Assembly (NCBI GenBank): GCA_900770525.1 | Contig: CAAHDT010000027.1 | Location: 186,001-250,000, forward strand | Length of the DNA: 64,000 bases | Origin: Candidatus Gastranaerophilales bacterium | GTDB lineage: Bacteria; Cyanobacteriota; Vampirovibrionia; Gastranaerophilales; Gastranaerophilaceae | Direction of reading: 5' to 3' | Part shown: in pieces, positions 50,016 to 58,592 of the stretch | Layout: each line of letters starts with the position of its first letter | Numbering within the stretch: the stretch's first letter is position 1 | The notes under the pieces: model-generated | Database searches by the model: none | Told to the model about the DNA's origin: nothing | Seen by the model: the letters and a program-made list of their open reading frames with translations, nothing else | Position numbers and translations under genes: made by a program

Positions 50016-50927
50016 ATGAATGAGATTATTAATGAGATAAATAAGCTTAAGAGAGAGAAGAATGCAGTTATTTTGGCGCACTGCTATCAGAATGTAGAGA
50101 TAGATGAAGTTGCAGACTTTGTAGGTGATTCATTATTTTTAAGCCAACAAGCCGCTAAAACTGATGCAGACATAATAGTTTTTGCAGGAGTCTTTTTCAT
50201 GGCGCAAACTGCAAAATTATTAAACCCTAATAAAAAAGTTCTTTTGCCCAGAACTGAATCAGGATGTCTTATGGCAGACATGATTAACCTGAAACAACTC
50301 AGAGAATTTAAAGAAAAACACCCAAACATACCAACTGTATGTTACATAAATTCAACCGCAGAAGTGAAATCAGAATGCGACATGTGCTGTACAAGTTCAA
50401 ATGCTGTAAAAATCGTAAAAAGTATGAACGCACCGGAAATATTATTCTTGCCTGATACATATTTAGGCAAATGGGTAGAAAAACAACTTGGAAACGTTAA
50501 GGTTACGACATATCCTGGATATTGCCCAACCCACTTGAGAATTCGTCCGGAAGATATTTTAGAAGCAAAAGCAAAATATCCTAACGCAATAGTCTTAGCC
50601 CACCCTGAATGCGCAAAAGCTGTTACAGACTTGGCAGACTTTGTCGGAAGCACAACAGGTATTATGAAACATGCAATCGAAAGCAAGGCAAAACAATTTA
50701 TAATCGCTACAGAAAAAGGGGTCGTTGACAGACTTAAACGTGACCACAAGGACAAAGAATTTATCCTTATACGTCCTGATATCGTTTGCAAAAACATGAA
50801 ATGGCATACATTAGACGACATTTATAATGCACTTAAATATGAACAATACGAAATTAATGTAGATGAAAATATTGCACCAAAAGCCGTAAAATGTATTGAA
50901 AGAATGTTAGAGGTTTCAAAAAAATAA
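50016..50927 (+). CDS. nadA: Quinolinate synthase NadA
   Basis: A 303-residue [4Fe-4S] enzyme condensing iminoaspartate and dihydroxyacetone phosphate to quinolinate, the NAD precursor. Family motifs include LAHCYQ, VDFVGDSL-like VADFVGDSLFLSQ, the Cys in ESGCLMAD, SECDMCCTSSNAVK and HPECAKAV. It is the short form common in anaerobes. GAGGAG precedes the ATG. Its stop overlaps the rlmB start (TAATG). nadB and nadC are not in the window. Confidence 0.96.
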   Translation: MNEIINEINKLKREKNAVILAHCYQNVEIDEVADFVGDSLFLSQQAAKTDADIIVFAGVFFMAQTAKLLNPNKKVLLPRTESGCLMADMINLKQLREFKEKHPNIPTVCYINSTAEVKSECDMCCTSSNAVKIVKSMNAPEILFLPDTYLGKWVEKQLGNVKVTTYPGYCPTHLRIRPEDILEAKAKYPNAIVLAHPECAKAVTDLADFVGSTTGIMKHAIESKAKQFIIATEKGVVDRLKRDHKDKEFILIRPDIVCKNMKWHTLDDIYNALKYEQYEINVDENIAPKAVKCIERMLEVSKK

Positions 50928-51664
50928 TGGATGATATAATATTTGGCAAAAACTCGGTTTTAGAAGCTCTGATTTCCGGAGATAGAGAAATCAACAAGAT
51001 TTTAATATCCAAGAACTTACATTCGGATACAAAATTAAACAAAATTAAAGAGCTTGCACAAAAAAACGGTGTTATATTCCAGTTCGTTGCAAAAGAAAAG
51101 TTCCAACCATATGCAGAATTTAATCATCAGGGAATTATCGCACAAATTTCTCCTATTAAATATATGGACTTAGACGACTTTTTGGAACAAGAACACGAAA
51201 ACGACTCATTAATTATTTTGGATGGAATTGAAGATTCTCACAACCTCGGTGCAATAATCAGAACCGCCGTATGTGCAGGAGTTTCAGGAATAATAATACC
51301 ATCAAGACGTAATGTTCAAGTAAACTCAATTGTAGAAAAAACAAGTGCCGGTGCGATTAATCACATCCCGATTATAAAAGTCAATAGCCTGACAAGCGCA
51401 GTTGAAAAATTAAAAAATTCAAACTGGTGGATAATTGCAACTGATGCAAGTGCAAAAGATAATTATTATAATATAAATTATAACGATATGAACTTTGCTA
51501 TCATTATGGGAGCAGAGCACGCAGGAGTTTCAAAATCATTACTAAAAGCTGCAGATTTTACAGTAAAAATCCCAATGCTAAAAGATTTTAACTCACTCAA
51601 CGTATCAAATGCACTCGCTATTATTATTTTTGAAACAGTACGACAAAAATTAATAAAAAAATAG
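50927..51664 (+). CDS. rlmB: TrmH/RlmB-family rRNA 2'-O-methyltransferase
   Basis: A 245-residue SPOUT methyltransferase. The N-terminal L30e-like substrate domain starts FGKNSVLEALISGDREINKI. The knotted catalytic domain carries LDGIEDSHNLGAIIRTAVCAG (about residue 95), MGAEHAGVS and the closing IPMLKDFNSLNVSNALAI. The likely target is the 23S rRNA Gm2251 equivalent; family members vary, so the target is an inference. Translationally coupled to nadA. Confidence 0.92.
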   Translation: MDDIIFGKNSVLEALISGDREINKILISKNLHSDTKLNKIKELAQKNGVIFQFVAKEKFQPYAEFNHQGIIAQISPIKYMDLDDFLEQEHENDSLIILDGIEDSHNLGAIIRTAVCAGVSGIIIPSRRNVQVNSIVEKTSAGAINHIPIIKVNSLTSAVEKLKNSNWWIIATDASAKDNYYNINYNDMNFAIIMGAEHAGVSKSLLKAADFTVKIPMLKDFNSLNVSNALAIIIFETVRQKLIKK

Positions 51665-51734
51665 TTTACAATCAGCCATAAAATTATAATTTATATATAA
51701 TACAATTAAATCTATAGGATGGAGAGCAATTATA

Positions 51735-52736
51735 ATGAAAAAAGAAATGGAAAAACTTGGACTATCAACAGAAGATATTTCTGATGAAGGAGTAGATTTT
51801 TCAAATTTACAAACAGAAGACGAAGACGATGATGTTCTTCATTCTGTTGAAGATCCAAAAGTTCAAGAGAGCTTGAGTTCTGTTAATTCTGACGACAGCG
51901 TAAAAATTTACCTGCAACAAATAGGTAAAATTCCGCTATTATCAAGTGAACAAGAACTTGATGTTGCAAAAAAAATCTATGAAACACAAAGTGAATTTTA
52001 TAAAAATGTTCTTGTAAACGCAAACTTAAGATTAGTCGTAAGTATTGCAAAAAAATATATAGGACGTGGACTTTCCTTTCTAGACTTAATTCAAGAAGGA
52101 AATTTAGGCTTGATGAAAGCAGCAGGAAGATTTGACTATACAAAAGGATACAAGTTTTCAACTTATGCAACTTGGTGGATTCAGCAATCTATCACACGTT
52201 CAATTGCTGATAAAGCTCGTATCATTAGACTTCCAATCCATATGATTGAATCTTTAGGCAAAATCAGAAAAGCGACTATCGATTTAACAACAGAATTGGG
52301 ACACACTCCGTCAAAACAAGAAATCGCATACCGCTTAGGAATTACGGTTAACAAGTTAAATTCTATCATTAAGTCAGCTCAATCAACAATTTCAATGGAA
52401 ACACCTGCAAATTCATCAGATGACACAACTAAAATTGCAGATTTTATAGTTGACGACTCAACTATCACTCCTGATGGTAGAGTTTCTCAAGAAAATCTAT
52501 TTGAAGATATTCAAAAAATGCTGAACCAGCTAAGCCCGAAAGAACGAGATGTCTTAATTTTGCGCTACGGCTTAGATAATAATGGAGCCAAAAAGACTCT
52601 TGATGAAATTGGTACCCAATACGGCGTTTCAAGAGAGAGAATTCGACAAATCGAAAATCGCGCAATTGCAAAATTAAAAAAATTATGCAAAACTAAAAAG
52701 TTAACAGTCGGATTAAAGAACTATTTTGGAGAATAA
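51735..52736 (+). CDS. RNA polymerase sigma-70 factor (primary type, RpoD/SigA-like)
   Basis: A 333-residue sigma factor. Region 1.2 (DSVKIYLQQIGKIPLLSSEQE), region 2 (NANLRLVVSIAKKYIGRGLSFLDLIQEGNLGLMKAAGRFDY, KFSTYATWWIQQSITR), region 3 and region 4 (TLDEIGTQYGVSRERIRQIE) are all present and very close to consensus. The acidic first 50 residues are short compared with E. coli sigma-70. It may be the housekeeping sigma or a group 2 copy; cyanobacteria and relatives often have several. GGAGAG precedes the ATG, and a terminator follows. Confidence 0.93.
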   Translation: MKKEMEKLGLSTEDISDEGVDFSNLQTEDEDDDVLHSVEDPKVQESLSSVNSDDSVKIYLQQIGKIPLLSSEQELDVAKKIYETQSEFYKNVLVNANLRLVVSIAKKYIGRGLSFLDLIQEGNLGLMKAAGRFDYTKGYKFSTYATWWIQQSITRSIADKARIIRLPIHMIESLGKIRKATIDLTTELGHTPSKQEIAYRLGITVNKLNSIIKSAQSTISMETPANSSDDTTKIADFIVDDSTITPDGRVSQENLFEDIQKMLNQLSPKERDVLILRYGLDNNGAKKTLDEIGTQYGVSRERIRQIENRAIAKLKKLCKTKKLTVGLKNYFGE

Positions 52737-52741
52737 ATTGA

Positions 52742-52773
52742 AGTCGGGCGGAGTTTTTTAACTCCGCCCGACT
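52742..52773. terminator. Bidirectional terminator between sigma factor and thymidylate kinase
   Basis: AGTCGGGCGGAGTT (52742-52755), a TTTT loop and the exact complement at 52760-52773: a 14-bp GC-rich stem between convergent genes. Confidence 0.82.
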
Positions 52774-52791
52774 CATAATCATAAACAATCT

Positions 52792-53469
52792 CTACGCAAG
52801 CACGCCTGAATCCAAAATCTTTTGAACCTCATCGTTCATAATTTTGTGAATTTCTTCAACGCTCATTGTGCCATCAATTGATTTAAAATTATATTCAGAT
52901 TTCATATTATTGTACTCATCCAAACATTTTTGTTGATAAATTTTGAAACTCTTATAAAAATCTGTTGAAAATCCGACATCACGTCCACTTTCATAATAAT
53001 TTAAGCCAGTTGTACCGATAATACGCTTCAACAAAACCTCTACAGGCATATCCAAATAGAAAATCAAATCCGGTTCCGGAGCATAATCATACAGATTTTT
53101 AACCCAATTTATATCTTGCCCTCTAACAACATCCCTTGCAAGAGCTGTATAGTAATATCTGTCCAAAAGCACAATAAAGCCGGATTTCAATGCAGGGATA
53201 ATTTGATTTTCCAGTCTATCAGCAAAATCAGCCGCATAAAGAAGACTATAAGTCGTTGCATTGAGTAAGTTACGCTCTTTAGCATCATCAATAACGTTAG
53301 CAATTAATCTTGAAGTTTTCCACTCTGAAACCATAACCCCATATGATTTATCTTGTATTGAGCGTTTCAACAACTCTAATTGAGTAGACTTACCGGAGCC
53401 ATCAGTACCCTCGATTACTACAAGAAGTCCTTCATATCCGCTTTTGGTTTTATATTTTCTTTTAGCCAT
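52792..53469 (-). CDS. tmk: Thymidylate kinase-like protein, copy 1
   Basis: A 225-residue P-loop kinase of the dTMP kinase family. P-loop EGTDGSGKSTQ lies at about residue 19, the DRY motif in LDRYYYTALARD (about 107), and the substrate Arg in ADFADRLE. It would make dTDP from dTMP. It is a tandem paralogue of the gene directly upstream (53477); both lack the usual LID arginine run, so which one is the true Tmk is open. The copy here has a basic N-terminal tail, MAKRKYKTK. Confidence 0.85.
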   Translation of the reverse strand: MAKRKYKTKSGYEGLLVVIEGTDGSGKSTQLELLKRSIQDKSYGVMVSEWKTSRLIANVIDDAKERNLLNATTYSLLYAADFADRLENQIIPALKSGFIVLLDRYYYTALARDVVRGQDINWVKNLYDYAPEPDLIFYLDMPVEVLLKRIIGTTGLNYYESGRDVGFSTDFYKSFKIYQQKCLDEYNNMKSEYNFKSIDGTMSVEEIHKIMNDEVQKILDSGVLA

Positions 53470-53476
53470 TTTACAC

Positions 53477-54151
53477 CTAAATTTCTATACCTTTAGCTCT
53501 TAAAATTTCGCCTAACATTTCACGAATTCGCACCTGTTTAGAGTGAATTGAATCAGTCGCATCCAACTGAACAAGCCCGTATTCATCAACCATTTTTTGA
53601 TACTCCTTAATAACTCTGCTTTGGAATATCATATAACTTTCGTAAGGGTCATTACTAAGCTTTAAGTCCATGCCGGCCTCGTAAAACTTTGGTGCACGAT
53701 TTGAACAAATTCTCTCCATTGAAATTTTCGGGTCAATATCAAAATAAACCGCCAAATCAGGCTTGATTGCAAAATTATAAACCTTACGAACCCAATTAGG
53801 GTCAACCCCTCTTGCGACATCTCTTGCAAAAGCCGTATAAGCATATCTATCAGCAAGAACAATAAACCCTGCCTTTAAAGCCGGTGCAATAACTTGTTTA
53901 AGTCTATCCGCAAAATCGACCGCATGCAAAAGAGAAAATGTTCTTGGTGATAACAAATTTTTCTTTTTTGCCAACTTCGTTGTTTGCGAAATTAATTCGG
54001 ATGAATTCCATTCAGTAAATATTACATCTTTACCACGATTTTTAAGCCAATCCCTTAAAAGAGCAAGTTGTGTTGATTTACCGGAACCGTCAATTCCCTC
54101 TACGCAAACAAGAGTTCCTTTTAAATTATGTTGTTCATCTAATTTACCCAA
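53477..54151 (-). CDS. tmk: Thymidylate kinase-like protein, copy 2
   Basis: A 224-residue paralogue of the gene at 52792, alignable over its whole length: P-loop EGIDGSGKSTQ (about residue 19), ADFADRLKQ, and DRYAYTAFARDVARG (about 108). Tandem duplication of thymidylate kinase in one operon is uncommon. The two may act on different nucleotides or as heterodimers. It starts 2 bp after the HD-domain exoribonuclease gene stop, so it belongs to the ilvC-yhaM-tmk-tmk run. Confidence 0.85.
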   Translation of the reverse strand: MGKLDEQHNLKGTLVCVEGIDGSGKSTQLALLRDWLKNRGKDVIFTEWNSSELISQTTKLAKKKNLLSPRTFSLLHAVDFADRLKQVIAPALKAGFIVLADRYAYTAFARDVARGVDPNWVRKVYNFAIKPDLAVYFDIDPKISMERICSNRAPKFYEAGMDLKLSNDPYESYMIFQSRVIKEYQKMVDEYGLVQLDATDSIHSKQVRIREMLGEILRAKGIEI

Positions 54152-54153
54152 AA

Positions 54154-54996
54154 CTATGCTTCCTTATCTTCAAGTTGAGCGACACTGATTTTTCCAAACT
54201 TTGCGGAAAGATTATCCACCAAATGAATAAAATACAATTCAGGTTCCAAATCCTTTTGATCTAAATCGATAATTGCGCCCCAATCACTTCTTCCGTGGTG
54301 TGCCGCAATCATTTTGGCAACTTCTTTAAATCCTTCGCTCATACATATCGTAAACCCATATTGAGAGTGGGTTAACCACTCTTTTCTGAAAGTTTCATCA
54401 TAATCAATAAGCCCTGTTTCCAAATCAATTTTATATTCGTAAATCTTACCGATATCGTGAAGGATACAAGCAGCGAAAATATTGTCCTTGTTGAACTTAT
54501 ACTCTGCCATCTCCATATTTGCCTCAGCAAACTGCAAACATTCCAACAAGTGAACCATTAACCCGCCAATATAATTATGGTGCATAACTTTTGCTGCAGG
54601 CATAACCTTAATCTTGTCTTTGTGTTCGATAAAATAGCGCATTACAAAAGCGTTCAATTTTTCATCACTTATTTGGTTAATATAATCTATCAAAGCTGAG
54701 TAATATGTTTCTCGTTCCTGTTCAGAAAGTCCTGTTTTTGCCTCTTTTACAAGCTCTAAAACAGAAACAAGGCAGTTATTATATTTTTCATTAAATGATG
54801 CGGAAACAATTTTAACCAAATTCCCTGTTCTGAAAATCTTAACATCAAAACGGTTAAGCGTTTCCTCCCACAAAATACAATTCAAAACTGAATTATCTTC
54901 AGTATTTTTAAGCTGCAACTTACCCATTTTAGTTCCGGCTTTTGTATCCCCAACCGAAAAAGTAACCACTTCATATATTACGTCTGTACTAAACAT
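54154..54996 (-). CDS. YhaM-type 3'-5' exoribonuclease with HD domain
   Basis: A 280-residue protein. An N-terminal OB-like domain (residues 1-90: LQLKNTEDNSVLNCILW) precedes an HD phosphohydrolase domain with VMHHNYIGGLMVHLLE (about 137), ACILHDIGK (about 171) and AAHHGR. This is the YhaM architecture, an exoribonuclease that trims RNA and ssDNA ends. It is a little shorter than Bacillus YhaM (314). AAGGAA precedes the ATG. It lies between ilvC (13 bp) and the thymidylate kinase pair. Confidence 0.87.
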   Translation of the reverse strand: MFSTDVIYEVVTFSVGDTKAGTKMGKLQLKNTEDNSVLNCILWEETLNRFDVKIFRTGNLVKIVSASFNEKYNNCLVSVLELVKEAKTGLSEQERETYYSALIDYINQISDEKLNAFVMRYFIEHKDKIKVMPAAKVMHHNYIGGLMVHLLECLQFAEANMEMAEYKFNKDNIFAACILHDIGKIYEYKIDLETGLIDYDETFRKEWLTHSQYGFTICMSEGFKEVAKMIAAHHGRSDWGAIIDLDQKDLEPELYFIHLVDNLSAKFGKISVAQLEDKEA

Positions 54997-55009
54997 CTAT
55001 AATTCCTTA

Positions 55010-56035
55010 TTAATTTTTCTTTCTATCTATAATTTTTGCATCATTATTCCACTTGAAAGATGAACGAATTTCTGCCCCAACCTTTTCAATCAAATGATCA
55101 GCATTTTCTTTTCTCAATTCGTTAAACTTCTTACATCCGGATTTCATTTCGGTTAGAAATTCATCGGCAAATGCACCTGATTGGATATCTTTTAACAAAT
55201 CCTTCATAGCTTGACGAGATTGAGCTCCTATAACCTTTGGTCCACGAGTCATATCGCCGTATTCTGCGGTATTTGATATAGAATATCTCATATCAGCCAA
55301 ACCACCTTGGTTAATCAAATCCACCAGAAGTTTCATTTCATGCAAAACTTCAAAATACGCCATATAAGGTGAATATCCTGCATCTACAAGAACTTCAAAT
55401 CCTGTTTTAATAAGGGCTGAAACACCACCGCATATTACAGCCTGTTCTCCAAACAAATCTGTTTCTGTTTCTTCTTTGAAAGTAGTTTCAATAATACCGG
55501 CACGTCCGGCACCAATTGCAGAAGCATAAGAAAGAGCAACATCTTTAGCATCACCTGACGGATTAGCATAAACCGCAATTAAAGATGGAACTCCGCGACC
55601 TAACAAGTATTCACTTCTTACCGTATGCCCAGGACCTTTTGGCGCAACCATAATAACATTAACACCTTCCGGAGCCACAATTTTCTTGTAATGAATATTG
55701 AAACCATGTGAAAACATCAAATACTGCCCTTTTCTCATATAAGGAGCAATCTGTTTTTCATAAACTTCAGCCTGTATTTCATCCGGAATAAGAATTTGAA
55801 CAATATCAGCGACTTTTACGGCATCTTCAATACTCATTGTTTTAAAACCGTAATCTCTAGCCTTTACATCAGACTGACCGCCTAACCTTAAACCTAAAAC
55901 AACGTCACATCCGCTATCTTTAAGGTTCGTAGACTGTCCATAACCTTGAGAACCAAACCCGATAATTGCAATTTTCTTATTTTTTATAAGCTCGGTATTA
56001 ATATCTTTGTCTAAAAAAATCTTTAAATTTTCCAT
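55010..56035 (-). CDS. ilvC: Ketol-acid reductoisomerase (class I)
   Basis: A 341-residue enzyme of valine/isoleucine synthesis, isomerising and reducing 2-acetolactate. The N-terminal Rossmann fold has IAIIGFGSQGYGQSTNLKDSG (about residue 23); the beta2-alphaB loop LRLGGQSD sets NADPH use. The C-terminal knotted domain has TEVDLFGEQ-like TETDLFGEQAVICGG and the Mg-binding Glu in EVLHEMKL. Length is normal. No other ilv gene is nearby. Two TTGACG-containing repeats upstream (56069-56110) may be its promoter. Confidence 0.96.
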   Translation of the reverse strand: MENLKIFLDKDINTELIKNKKIAIIGFGSQGYGQSTNLKDSGCDVVLGLRLGGQSDVKARDYGFKTMSIEDAVKVADIVQILIPDEIQAEVYEKQIAPYMRKGQYLMFSHGFNIHYKKIVAPEGVNVIMVAPKGPGHTVRSEYLLGRGVPSLIAVYANPSGDAKDVALSYASAIGAGRAGIIETTFKEETETDLFGEQAVICGGVSALIKTGFEVLVDAGYSPYMAYFEVLHEMKLLVDLINQGGLADMRYSISNTAEYGDMTRGPKVIGAQSRQAMKDLLKDIQSGAFADEFLTEMKSGCKKFNELRKENADHLIEKVGAEIRSSFKWNNDAKIIDRKKN

Positions 56036-56181
56036 AACACGCCTCTTTTCATCATATCCCGATATACCGTCAAACTATGCTAACACAAAGAAACATCACC
56101 GTCAAACTTAAATTTTAAAAGACAAGAATATTCTAAGATGGGGTTCCTTTAAGAAACGCTATTTTCTAATATTTATATTTT

Positions 56182-56649
56182 CTACATAAAATGAGCTAAC
56201 AAAAACTTGTGGAAGTATATTGCAAAAACTACTCCAAAAATCGCACCCATTATAACTTCAAAAGGAGTATGTCCCAACAACTCTTTCAACTTACCGCCAA
56301 TAGCCTGAACATCGTGTTTATAAAAATCATCCATCATGCGATTCAAGCAAGCAGCAGTCTTTCCGGCAGCTCTTCTAACACCTGCTGCATCATACATAGT
56401 CACAAGCGAAAAACCAAGAGCAATTGCAAAAAGTAATGAATCAAAACCGGCAATTAATCCAACGGACGTAGACAATCCCATAACACCAGCCGAATGAGAA
56501 CTTGGCATGCCTCCGGTTGTTGTAAAGATTTTAAAATTCATCTTTTTAGTTTTTATAGTGAATATACAAAACTTTATTACCTGAGCAAAAAAGGCTGAAA
56601 ACAACCCTGTTGCTAATACTTCATATCCTCTATTCACTATACTAATCAT
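56182..56649 (-). CDS. DivPAP/YuiD-family membrane phosphatase-like protein
   Basis: A 155-residue membrane protein of the 'divergent PAP2' family (PF02681). It has the signature TTGGMPSSHSAGVMGLSTSVG (about residue 45), the middle part MYDAAGVRRAAGKTA and the ending LGHTPFEVIMGAIFG. The Ser-His motif resembles type 2 phosphatidic acid phosphatases, so an undecaprenyl or lipid phosphatase role is possible but unproven. It overlaps the upstream prenyl diphosphate synthase gene by 8 bp, which fits a link to isoprenoid diphosphates. Confidence 0.88.
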   Translation of the reverse strand: MISIVNRGYEVLATGLFSAFFAQVIKFCIFTIKTKKMNFKIFTTTGGMPSSHSAGVMGLSTSVGLIAGFDSLLFAIALGFSLVTMYDAAGVRRAAGKTAACLNRMMDDFYKHDVQAIGGKLKELLGHTPFEVIMGAIFGVVFAIYFHKFLLAHFM

Positions 56650-57541
56650 CTATTCCTACTCTCTTTTTAATTCCTTCAATAATTTCTAACAATGCCTCAG
56701 ATTTAACATTGAACTTGTTAATCATATCACAACATTCTTTTAGAATGCAAGCCAGTTTATTTTTTGACTCATCCAAACCATACAAAGTAACATATGTTAA
56801 CTTCCCTGCATTTTTATCTTTGCCTAAAGTTTTTCCCATTTCTTCAAATGTAGAAATTTCATCCAAAATATCGTCACTTATTTGGAACGCCACCCCTAAC
56901 TTTTGGGCAAGTTCAGTAATTTTAGCCAAATCCTCATCACTTGCACCGGCAATTATTGCACCACATCTTAAAGGCAACTTAAACAAATCAGCAGTTTTAT
57001 GCGTATGAATAAAATCTAATAAATCTTCGGGCTTAAGTCCAAAAATATTATTTTTCCAATTCTTTTCAGCCTCAATATCTGCGACTTGTCCTGCGATAAC
57101 TCCATACGCTCCGGCATATTGAGTATACTCTTCCATTATTTTAACTAACTTTTCTGCACCTAAATTTTTTGAATTTTTTAGAATTATTTGAGGTGCAAAA
57201 CTTATAAGAGCATCCCCTGCAAGCACAGCATTAGCCTCGCCAAAAACCTTATGGTTAGTAAGTTTTCCACGTCTATAATCATCATTATCCATACAAGGTA
57301 AATCATCATGAATTAATGTCTGAGCATGCAACATCTCAATTGCACAAGCCGTTGGAATAGCATCTTCAAAATTTCCACCAAATATTCGACAAGCCTCCAT
57401 ACACATTATAGGGCGAAGTCTTTTCCCCGGAAGCGTTACCGTATATTTCATCGCCTTAAAAATATCTTGTGGCATAATATCTTCCGGCATAAATTCATCC
57501 AATTTTTTATTTATAAGTTCTATATAATCATTTACCTTCAT
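56642..57541 (-). CDS. ispA: Polyprenyl (farnesyl/geranylgeranyl) diphosphate synthase
   Basis: A 299-residue trans-prenyltransferase. The first Asp-rich motif is DDLPCMDNDD (DDx4D, about residue 84), the second DDILDE (about 225). The substrate-binding GKRLRP is at about 38. Chain length is set upstream of the first motif (AIEMLHAQTLIH) and suggests C15-C20 products. It supplies isoprenoids for quinones and cell-wall lipid carriers. It overlaps both neighbours (rsgA by 14 bp, DivPAP by 8 bp), a tightly packed operon. Confidence 0.93.
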   Translation of the reverse strand: MKVNDYIELINKKLDEFMPEDIMPQDIFKAMKYTVTLPGKRLRPIMCMEACRIFGGNFEDAIPTACAIEMLHAQTLIHDDLPCMDNDDYRRGKLTNHKVFGEANAVLAGDALISFAPQIILKNSKNLGAEKLVKIMEEYTQYAGAYGVIAGQVADIEAEKNWKNNIFGLKPEDLLDFIHTHKTADLFKLPLRCGAIIAGASDEDLAKITELAQKLGVAFQISDDILDEISTFEEMGKTLGKDKNAGKLTYVTLYGLDESKNKLACILKECCDMINKFNVKSEALLEIIEGIKKRVGIDD

Positions 57542-58544
57542 AATTGTGCTCCTCAGCTAAATCTAGATCTTTGTATATCTGCATTTTAAGATTGTTTCTT
57601 GCGCTTTGACGTTTGCGCTCTGAAATCTTTGCAACAACCTTGTTATTAATCATCTTTTTAGAATGTTCTATCTTATTACCTTCATATTTAATTTTTTCTT
57701 TGTAAGCTTTTGCCTCATTTACAAATGTCAAATAACTCTCATAACGAGAATCTGCTATTTCAGAAAAATGTTCCAAAACATTACATCCGTCTTCGTTTAT
57801 ATGCAAACAATCCCCATATTTACAACTATCTCTATAAGGAATCATTTCTTCAAACAACAAATCAACATCAGCAGGCAATATAAAATCAAATTTTACATTA
57901 CTGAAACCAGGGGTATCAACTATTCTTGAATTCTCATTAATCTTAATAATCTCGCAATGTCTGGTTGTATGCGTTCCTCGTTGAAGTTTGTCGCTAACAG
58001 CCTTCGTCCTCAAATGCAAATCAGGATTTAACGCGTTAATCAAACTTGATTTTCCGACACCGGAATTGCCGCATAATACACTAATTTTTCCATCCAAAAC
58101 TTTTTCAAAAGCTTTTATTCCTAAATGCTCTTTGGCAGAAGTAAAAACAACCGTAAAACCTAATTTTTTATAAATACTGATAATATCTTCTACAAGATGT
58201 TTTTCAAAGCTCAAATCTTCTTTGTTAAAGCACAAAATCGTCTTAATTCCATAATATTTAGCAAGTGCAATATACCGATTAAGTTGTAACAAATCTAAAT
58301 CAGGCTCTTTTAAGGCTGAAACAATTACAACTTGGTCAATATTGGATACGCTCGGGCGTTTAATATAATTTTTACGTGGAAGAATTTTTTCAACATACCC
58401 GTTTGAAAACTCTACAAAATCCCCAACAACAATTTTTTCTTGTTGTTTTTTCAAAACATCTCTAACTTTGCACTCAAAGGTTTCTGCGCCGCATGCAACG
58501 TAGTAAAAATCCGAATGAATTTTATAAATCTGCCCTTGAGTCAT
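57528..58544 (-). CDS. rsgA: Ribosome small subunit GTPase RsgA
   Basis: A 338-residue circularly permuted GTPase that helps late 30S maturation. An OB domain comes first. The G motifs follow in permuted order: G4 FNKEDL (about residue 106), G1 GNSGVGKSS (about 158), G3 DTPGF (about 206). Next is the zinc knuckle C...CKYGDCLH...C (about 235-255). The frame extends upstream to TTG 58583, but that adds a hydrophobic stretch absent from the family, so ATG 58544 (MTQGQIYKIHSDFYYVACG) is preferred. No clear ribosome site is seen. Confidence 0.92.
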   Translation of the reverse strand: MTQGQIYKIHSDFYYVACGAETFECKVRDVLKKQQEKIVVGDFVEFSNGYVEKILPRKNYIKRPSVSNIDQVVIVSALKEPDLDLLQLNRYIALAKYYGIKTILCFNKEDLSFEKHLVEDIISIYKKLGFTVVFTSAKEHLGIKAFEKVLDGKISVLCGNSGVGKSSLINALNPDLHLRTKAVSDKLQRGTHTTRHCEIIKINENSRIVDTPGFSNVKFDFILPADVDLLFEEMIPYRDSCKYGDCLHINEDGCNVLEHFSEIADSRYESYLTFVNEAKAYKEKIKYEGNKIEHSKKMINNKVVAKISERKRQSARNNLKMQIYKDLDLAEEHNYEGK

Positions 58545-58592
58545 ATCAAGAATAATTGTACAAAAAATAAATCCCTTTTGCAAATATAGATA

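Noticed and set aside
50342..50821. 159-codon minus-strand frame inside nadA
   Set aside because: Long, but fully antisense to conserved nadA with no ribosome site; it follows from codon bias.
56069..56110. Direct repeat CCGTCAAACT upstream of ilvC as a riboswitch or operator
   Set aside because: Only two short copies, best explained as -35-like TTGACGG promoter parts; no structured leader was seen.
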